A stretch of DNA of 18,093 nt from Candidatus Parvarchaeota archaeon (lineage in GTDB: Archaea > Nanobdellota > Nanobdellia > Parvarchaeales > Parvarchaeaceae), in contig JAMDDW010000006.1 in the NCBI GenBank assembly GCA_023488405.1, positions 1-18,093 of the forward strand, read 5' to 3'. Below, piece after piece: positions 14,378 through 18,093 of this stretch; within the stretch, counting starts at the first letter, position 1; each line of letters begins with the position of its first letter. The notes under the pieces are model-generated. The model was not told the origin of the DNA. It was given only the letters and a program-made list of their open reading frames with translations, and ran no database searches. A program made the position numbers and the translations under genes.

Positions 14378-14969
14378 CGTTTATTTTCACTCCTCCTATG
14401 TTTTCAGTCGGCACGACTATAGTTACTTTTATGCCTATTGATCCTCTTTTGAGCACTAACTGTTTTTTTGCACTTCTTACCCCAAAAAATTCTACTTGAC
14501 CTGTTTTTGGCATAACACTGCCGGTTGGCCTAAATTTAAAGTGTGCAGCTCTTTCCTTTATAACTCCACCTATCTCTATTTCTACGCCTTTTGCACCCGC
14601 GGCCATTATACTATCCATTGCCTTGTGAGCAACTACTTTGTACTTCATTGGTCCGTATTTAGCTATCTTAAAAGCTATTGAGTCTGCAACTATAGCTGGA
14701 TCCAAATTAGGATTCTGTGAACCTTCAACCTCTATCCTAGGAGATTCTTGATTAAAATACTCCCCAAGTTCCTTTGAACTTTCTCTTAGTATTTGATTAG
14801 CTCTTGTAATTATTGCACCCGGTTTTGGAGTCTTTATAACAATTTTCATACCTAAAGGAGTCTTTTCTATTCTTATATCACTTATTCCAAACCTACTAAA
14901 TTTTTTGAATAAGTACTCTCTAGCTGTTTCATCATTCACTTTGTTCGCAATTAATTTTTTGGGTAACAT
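14298..14969 (-). CDS. rps3: Small-subunit ribosomal protein uS3
   Basis: The 223-aa archaeal S3 has an N-terminal KH type-2 domain (about 15-85) and a C-terminal domain with 'AAGAKGVEIEIGGVIKERAAHFKF' in form at 122-146, then 'RGSIGIKVTIVVP' at 175-187. S3 lies at the mRNA entry of the 30S subunit. In the KH domain the usual PGxVIGRxG reads PGAIITRAN (50-58), so both glycines of the GxxG nucleic-acid loop are lost. The last 26 residues are Gly/Ser/Glu-rich and are encoded by the stretch shared with L29. The ATG follows L22's stop by 1 bp, with a GGAGA ribosome site 6 nt upstream. Confidence 0.95.
   Translation of the reverse strand: MLPKKLIANKVNDETAREYLFKKFSRFGISDIRIEKTPLGMKIVIKTPKPGAIITRANQILRESSKELGEYFNQESPRIEVEGSQNPNLDPAIVADSIAFKIAKYGPMKYKVVAHKAMDSIMAAGAKGVEIEIGGVIKERAAHFKFRPTGSVMPKTGQVEFFGVRSAKKQLVLKRGSIGIKVTIVVPTENIGGVKINDGRESEGLGNGTSENEHKEDAGAPAS
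14388..14396 (-). promoter_or_regulatory. Internal Shine-Dalgarno of rpl29 within rps3
   Basis: The minus strand reads GGAGGAGTG, 10 nt before the L29 ATG. In the S3 frame the same bases help encode Ile-Gly-Gly-Val (191-194). It is among the best ribosome sites in the window and decides the L29 start. Confidence 0.7.
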
Positions 14970-14970
14970 A

Positions 14971-15546
14971 CTATTTCTCCGCTTTTAACTCATTACTTTC
15001 CATGCTTTTATTACTTTCTTGTTCAACTTTTTCTTCATCTGGTTTTTTATCTTCTACCTTTGTCTCTTCTTTTACATCCTCTTTAACAGCAGGTTTTTCA
15101 GCCGCCGCTTTATCCGTATTATCTGGCTTCTTTTCAGGCATTTTTCTTTCCTGATCAACTAATGAATAAATCGTCAAATTTGTACGCTTTCCATGTCTAT
15201 AAACAGTCCCGCTTGAAAACCTTTGATAACCTCCTCTACCAAGGGCATAACTACTTACAACTATTTTAGATTCATCAAAACCCATATTTTTTGCATTTGC
15301 CCTTAACTCTTCAAGCATTGAAATTACCTGCTTAGTTGCTTTCTGTGGATAACCTGCAGGTACACCATGTTTATGGCCTTTACTTGGGTATTTTCTAAAG
15401 GGGATATAAACCTGTTTTGTAAGAACTCTCTTAAGGAGAGCATTTGCCTTTGAGATCTGCTTGCCTTTAACCGCTTCCATTATTTCATGAGTATGCTTCA
15501 GCGATATCGGCATCCCTTCTCTCTTAACCCGTATTGTAGTTACCAT
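14971..15546 (-). CDS. rpl22: Large-subunit ribosomal protein uL22 with long charged tail
   Basis: Residues 1-135 are a standard archaeal L22: 'PISLKHTHEIMEAVKGK' in form near 13-29, 'IPFRKYPSKGHKHG' at 48-61, 'GYPQKAT' at 65-71 and 'RTNLTIYSLVDQ' at 121-132 (usual TNIEIVVxE). L22 lines the peptide exit tunnel with its beta-hairpin, here around 100-120. From about 136 to 191 the protein continues as a Lys/Glu/Pro-rich tail ('VKEETKVEDKKPDEEKVEQ') without hydrophobic residues, probably disordered and outside the folded core. The gene lies 2 bp after S19 and 1 bp before S3. No clear ribosome site precedes its ATG, suggesting coupling to S19 translation. Confidence 0.94.
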   Translation of the reverse strand: MVTTIRVKREGMPISLKHTHEIMEAVKGKQISKANALLKRVLTKQVYIPFRKYPSKGHKHGVPAGYPQKATKQVISMLEELRANAKNMGFDESKIVVSSYALGRGGYQRFSSGTVYRHGKRTNLTIYSLVDQERKMPEKKPDNTDKAAAEKPAVKEDVKEETKVEDKKPDEEKVEQESNKSMESNELKAEK

Positions 15547-15548
15547 AT

Positions 15549-15935
15549 TTACTTAATAGGAACAAACCCACTTGAACGTGTAGCTTTCATACCTGGAGAA
15601 CCATGCTTTACCTGTTTCGTTGTAAGTGCAAATTCGCCAAGACGATGAAAAAGCATAGAAGGTTTTATTTCTATAGGTATAAACTCCTTTCCATTGTGTA
15701 CATGTATTGTAAGACCCACGAAATCGGGCATTATAAACATCTCTCTCATATGCGTTTTAATGTTTTTTGACTTTGCTGCTTTTTTCTTCATGTTGACAAG
15801 AAACGCCTTTTCTTCCGGAGAAAAGCCTCTTTTTATGGCCCTTCTGAAATCAGCGTTAGCTATCTTTGCAAGATCCTCATTTGACATCTTTTTAAGCTCA
15901 TCTATGCTTTTCCCTCTAAATTTATACTCTTCCAT
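15549..15935 (-). CDS. rps19: Small-subunit ribosomal protein uS19
   Basis: The 128-aa protein has the archaeal/eukaryotic-type S19 form. An N-terminal helical part (1-60) is followed by 'MREMFIMPDFVGLTIHVHNGKEF' in form (about 63-85), 'IEIKPSMLFHRLGEFALT' (88-105), and the conserved end 'HGSPGMKATRSSGFVPIK' at 111-128. It binds 16S rRNA in the head of the small subunit. Its ATG shares one base with the L2 stop (TAATG), with GGTG a few bases upstream, indicating coupled translation. Confidence 0.95.
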   Translation of the reverse strand: MEEYKFRGKSIDELKKMSNEDLAKIANADFRRAIKRGFSPEEKAFLVNMKKKAAKSKNIKTHMREMFIMPDFVGLTIHVHNGKEFIPIEIKPSMLFHRLGEFALTTKQVKHGSPGMKATRSSGFVPIK

Positions 15936-16636
15936 TATCTAACACCTGTCCTCTTAGGAGCTATTGACCCTACTTTTGCACCTGGAGGAGAGTTCCTAGC
16001 AGAGCTTTTAGACTTGTGCTGTGTACTTCTTCTTTTTCCTCCAAATTTATGCTCGTAAGCATTCATTGCAACGGCAGCATTCATAGGCCAGTATCTGCTT
16101 CTGGCTTTTATAAGATGATATTTATTACCTGCCTTATAAAATGGTTTTTCTTTTCTTCCGGCATTGGCTATTTTACCTACAATTGCCCTACAATCTTGTT
16201 TTAATCTAAGGATCTTGCCGCTTGAAAGTGAAATTGCAACTTCTTTTCCTGTGTTTTCCATTATCCTTGCACTGTTTCCGCCAGCTCTTATAAGTTTTCC
16301 ACCATCTCCTGCCTTTAACTCAACATTGTAAACGTTTGTTCCTGTTGGCATATCACCAAGTCTTAAAACTGAACCCTCCTTTATGCCATCTGTTTTCATA
16401 TAAGGTATTATAAGACCTTCATATGCCCCTACAAATGCAGGTAAAAAGGACTTTGAACCATTTTCAAATTTTACCTCCATTAAAGGTGCAGTTCTATAAG
16501 GATCATGAATAAGTTTTATTATTCTTGCATTCATGGGTTCTAATGAATTTGGAAGTTTTACCTTTCCGATTGCGTTGAAATCGTTGAATCTGAAAACCCT
16601 GCTCTTTCCCCTTCTTCTTGATCTTGGTACTTTCAT
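15935..16636 (-). CDS. rpl2: Large-subunit ribosomal protein uL2
   Basis: The 233-aa archaeal L2 begins 'MKVPRSRRRGKSRVFR' and ends with 'SPPGAKVGSIAPKRTG'. Central hallmarks are 'GDMPTGTNVYNVE' (94-106), 'RAGGNSARIM' (117-126) and 'EKPFYKAGNKYHLIKARS' (163-180). The peptidyl-transferase-side loop reads AVAMNAYEHKFGGK (188-201), where archaea usually have GVAMNAVDHPFGGG: the key His196 is kept, but Asp is Glu, Pro is Lys, and the preceding PRVRG is PMNAA. L2 is needed for subunit association and peptidyl-transfer activity. It is the first gene of this operon; the L3, L4 and L23 genes that normally precede it are absent. The leader is short, from a TATA box at about 16673-16687. Confidence 0.95.
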   Translation of the reverse strand: MKVPRSRRRGKSRVFRFNDFNAIGKVKLPNSLEPMNARIIKLIHDPYRTAPLMEVKFENGSKSFLPAFVGAYEGLIIPYMKTDGIKEGSVLRLGDMPTGTNVYNVELKAGDGGKLIRAGGNSARIMENTGKEVAISLSSGKILRLKQDCRAIVGKIANAGRKEKPFYKAGNKYHLIKARSRYWPMNAAVAMNAYEHKFGGKRRSTQHKSKSSARNSPPGAKVGSIAPKRTGVR

Positions 16637-16664
16637 AATTATCGAAATTATACACTACTTATGT

Positions 16665-16725
16665 TTTTTACCTTTATATATATTTTTACCTTCAATAAAA
16701 ACAAAATATAATAAAGGTAAAGGTA
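16665..16725. promoter_or_regulatory. Divergent promoter region of rpl2 and the HhH gene with four AAAGGTA-like motifs
   Basis: ATAAAGGTAAA (16711-16721) and its exact reverse complement (16667-16677) form an 11-bp inverted repeat separated by 33 bp. A second AAAGGTA follows the right copy in tandem (16719-16725), and a TTTTTACCTT at 16683-16692 repeats 16665-16674. In both directions the motif sits just downstream of a TATA box (TATATATAAAGGTA leftward, TATAATAAAGGTA rightward), between it and the start site. This placement is what a shared repressor site would look like. A/T richness lowers the certainty, but the GGTA cores are specific. Confidence 0.5.
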
Positions 16726-16740
16726 TTTTATTCTTTAATA

Positions 16741-17394
16741 ATGAAAAATAATGCATTAAAGCTTTTCGGAAGTGAAATAATCAAGGAATCTGCAGGATTT
16801 GCTCAACTATGTAGAACTGGAAGAAGATGGGAAGGAAAAGCAATCCTTATTGTTCTTGACGCTTGCCTTGACAGTACTGGCTTAAATTACTTTACTGTAG
16901 TTGTTCCAAAAGTTAATTATTTTAGGGAGAGATACATAAAAACTGGAATAATATCAAAATGCAGTGATTTTAAAAAACTAAAAGAAAAGGAATTAATTTC
17001 TATATTTAAGAACAAAAGAGTGTGGAATGCAATGAAAAACGTATGTGAATTTATAACAGAAAAAAACAACGGTGAAAATGAAATAAAAACAATTAAGAAA
17101 TGGGCAGAAAATGCAGATCCATTTAACTTCAAAAAAGATGAATTAGGAAAGATAAAAGGCATAGGAATAAACACTTTTCAATATTTAAGGATACAAAGTG
17201 GTATAGACACAGTAATGCCAGATAAAATAATAATGAAATGGATAAGCAATAACTTTAAACCTGTTAAAACGCCTTACGAATGTATAACAGGGGGAGATAA
17301 AATAAGTAAGATCTTAGGTATTAGCAAAACAGAACTATGTTGGGCTATATGGATAAAAGAAAGTGGTGAACTAAATCGTATAAAAATAGAATAA
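16741..17394 (+). CDS. HhH-GPD-like protein (endonuclease III/DNA glycosylase fold)
   Basis: The 217-aa protein is all-helical. At 135-149 'LGKIKGIGINTFQYL' is a helix-hairpin-helix, followed by 'SGIDTVMPDKIIMKWI' (153-168), which parallels the HhH-GPD segment after which endonuclease III and OGG enzymes have their catalytic Asp (LPGVGxKTA... VDTHVxR). The Lys used by bifunctional glycosylases (GVGRKTA) is Asn144 here, while candidate acids Asp156 and Asp161 remain. This suggests a monofunctional glycosylase or a DNA-binding relative. No FeS cysteine cluster follows. I recall similar small HhH proteins with 'GIGxKTxxYLxxLxGVDTVKPD' motifs in other organisms, without a clear function. The ATG is nearly leaderless, and the promoter region is shared with rpl2. 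Confidence 0.65.
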   Translation: MKNNALKLFGSEIIKESAGFAQLCRTGRRWEGKAILIVLDACLDSTGLNYFTVVVPKVNYFRERYIKTGIISKCSDFKKLKEKELISIFKNKRVWNAMKNVCEFITEKNNGENEIKTIKKWAENADPFNFKKDELGKIKGIGINTFQYLRIQSGIDTVMPDKIIMKWISNNFKPVKTPYECITGGDKISKILGISKTELCWAIWIKESGELNRIKIE

Positions 17395-17399
17395 AAACG

Positions 17400-17408
17400 T
17401 ATATAAAA
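17400..17408 (+). promoter_or_regulatory. Box A/TATA element of the Zn-ribbon/ksgA pair
   Basis: TATATAAAA lies 21-29 nt before the ATG at 17429, ideal spacing for a leaderless archaeal mRNA, within the 34-bp gap after the HhH gene. It is the best match to an archaeal TATA box in the window. Confidence 0.55.
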
Positions 17409-17428
17409 TAGCAAAAACTTTTTCTCTT

Positions 17429-17707
17429 ATGGATATAAATAAAATAAATTTTATAAAAAAATCTTTTATAAACTTTGAAGACAAAACTGAAAAACTTTTG
17501 ATATACAGAGAAATTGGTGAGAATAATTTTCATTTTGTATTTAAATGTCCAAAATGTGGGAAAGAAAATGATTTTGAATCAGAATTAAAAACTGAAAAAG
17601 TAAAAGAGAATGGAAAGGCAAAGGAAAAATATGTCTTTAACTGTAGTAAATGTGGGCAAGTTTATTCGGTAGAAAGATTAAAGCCGCCACGCGCGAGATC
17701 AAAGTAA
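17429..17707 (+). CDS. Small zinc-ribbon protein
   Basis: The 92-aa protein has two CxxC knuckles, CPKC (40-43) and CSKC (72-75), each at the end of a beta-strand ('FHFVFKCPKCGKEN' and 'YVFNCSKCGQVYSVERLK'), the classic rubredoxin-like zinc ribbon. The 28-residue linker is Lys/Glu-rich. The N-terminal 30 residues are amphipathic and the C-terminus is basic (KPPRARSK), which would suit nucleic-acid binding. I do not recognise a named family. It ends 1 bp before ksgA and shares its promoter, so a role in RNA or ribosome maturation is a reasonable but unproven guess. Confidence 0.7.
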   Translation: MDINKINFIKKSFINFEDKTEKLLIYREIGENNFHFVFKCPKCGKENDFESELKTEKVKENGKAKEKYVFNCSKCGQVYSVERLKPPRARSK

Positions 17708-17708
17708 T

Positions 17709-18093
17709 ATGGCCCAATTAAAGGACACAATAATTAAACTAGTTGATGATTATAAAATAAAAAGCAGCAATGAGAATGGACAGAATTTTCTTATAGATGA
17801 GGAAGTTTTAAGAGAAGAAATAGAAAAATGTGAATTAAAATCCTCCGATATAGTTTTAGATATAGGTGCTGGATTCGGAAGTATAGAAAACTTAGTAAGC
17901 AAAAAATGCAAAATAATAGCAATAGAAAAGGAGATAAAATGTTATTCTTATTTAATTGATAAATATGAAATAGACCAGAATGTACAGATAATAAACTCAG
18001 ATGCATTGGATATGATATACCCCAAGTTTAACAAGATACTATCAAATCCTCCGTATAACATTTCAGATCGAATAATTGAAAAACTTTCATTCT
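17709..18093 (+). CDS. ksgA: rRNA adenine dimethyltransferase KsgA/Dim1 (N-terminal 128 residues, runs off the window)
   Basis: The frame is open to the last base. The enzyme uses S-adenosylmethionine to dimethylate two adjacent adenines near the 3' end of 16S rRNA late in 30S assembly. Visible motifs are 'GQNFLID' at 24-30 (substrate/SAM entry), motif I 'LDIGAGFGS' at 50-58 (usual DIGPGLG), the acidic Glu73 in 'AIEKE', 'NSDAL' at 96-100, and motif IV NPPYN at 113-117, which holds the target adenine. The residues before GQNFL read SSNEN instead of the common KSLGQ-type lead. It is cotranscribed with the zinc-ribbon gene (1-bp gap), with no clear ribosome site, so translation is probably coupled. 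The C-terminal helical domain is outside the window. Confidence 0.93.
   Translation, partial: MAQLKDTIIKLVDDYKIKSSNENGQNFLIDEEVLREEIEKCELKSSDIVLDIGAGFGSIENLVSKKCKIIAIEKEIKCYSYLIDKYEIDQNVQIINSDALDMIYPKFNKILSNPPYNISDRIIEKLSF

Noticed and set aside
16034..16066. Loss of the second His of the L2 DHPHGGG motif as an anomaly
   Set aside because: Archaeal L2 normally has Phe there (DHPFGGG), so only the other substitutions are notable.
1..18093. CRISPR array, insertion sequence, toxin-antitoxin or defence locus
   Set aside because: No regularly spaced repeats, transposase or terminal inverted repeats, and no toxin or defence gene motifs were recognised.

Overview
The window is AT-rich, gene-dense archaeal DNA. 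The archaeal evidence comes from the ribosomal proteins (L2, S19, L22, S3, L29 in archaeal form and order), the RNase Z, a COG1407-type phosphoesterase, an EF1A/SelB-like GTPase, a Dim1/KsgA methyltransferase, a tRNA-Thr with U73 and no encoded CCA, and many start codons lying only 21-29 nt after a TATA-like box A (leaderless mRNAs). Small genes, tight packing, low GC and a broken-up ribosomal gene cluster suggest a reduced-genome DPANN-type archaeon, perhaps Parvarchaeum/ARMAN-like. That placement is inference; no 16S rRNA is present.

Bases 1-4962: the 3' end of a sugar-nucleotide pyrophosphorylase (+) faces galT (-), so both halves of UDP-sugar formation are side by side. Leftward genes follow: a translational GTPase, RNase Z overlapping a TatD nuclease, and an unrecognised His/Glu-rich protein. 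Bases 4964-5838: a divergent promoter region, tRNA-Thr(UGU) with an aberrant T-loop, and a HAD phosphatase starting only 11 nt after the tRNA. Bases 5823-7491 (-): a stomatin-like SPFH protein and a calcineurin-like phosphoesterase.

Bases 7603-12891 (-): nuoJ-K-L-M-N, a compact operon for the proton-pumping membrane arm of a complex I-like enzyme. The key Glu and Lys residues are all present, but no gene for the connecting or catalytic arm lies nearby. A divergent two-helix membrane protein with a coiled-coil tail follows (13002-13868), then a 335-bp gap that may hold a small transcription unit.

Bases 14204-16636 (-): a short ribosomal operon L2-S19-L22-S3-L29. L29 (57 aa) is nested 80 nt into the 3' end of the S3 gene in another frame, with a strong Shine-Dalgarno inside S3. 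The L3-L4-L23 genes that usually precede L2 and the S17 gene that usually follows L29 are absent. Upstream, a divergent promoter region with repeated AAAGGTA motifs is shared with a HhH-type DNA-repair-like gene (+). The window ends with a zinc-ribbon gene and the first part of ksgA/dim1 (+).

The region is mostly housekeeping: translation, RNA processing, DNA repair and energy conservation. I see no mobile element, CRISPR array or defence locus. The most unusual signals are the tRNA T-loop, the nested L29, the degenerate S3 KH loop, the tRNA-HAD arrangement and the shared operator-like repeats at the ribosomal promoter.
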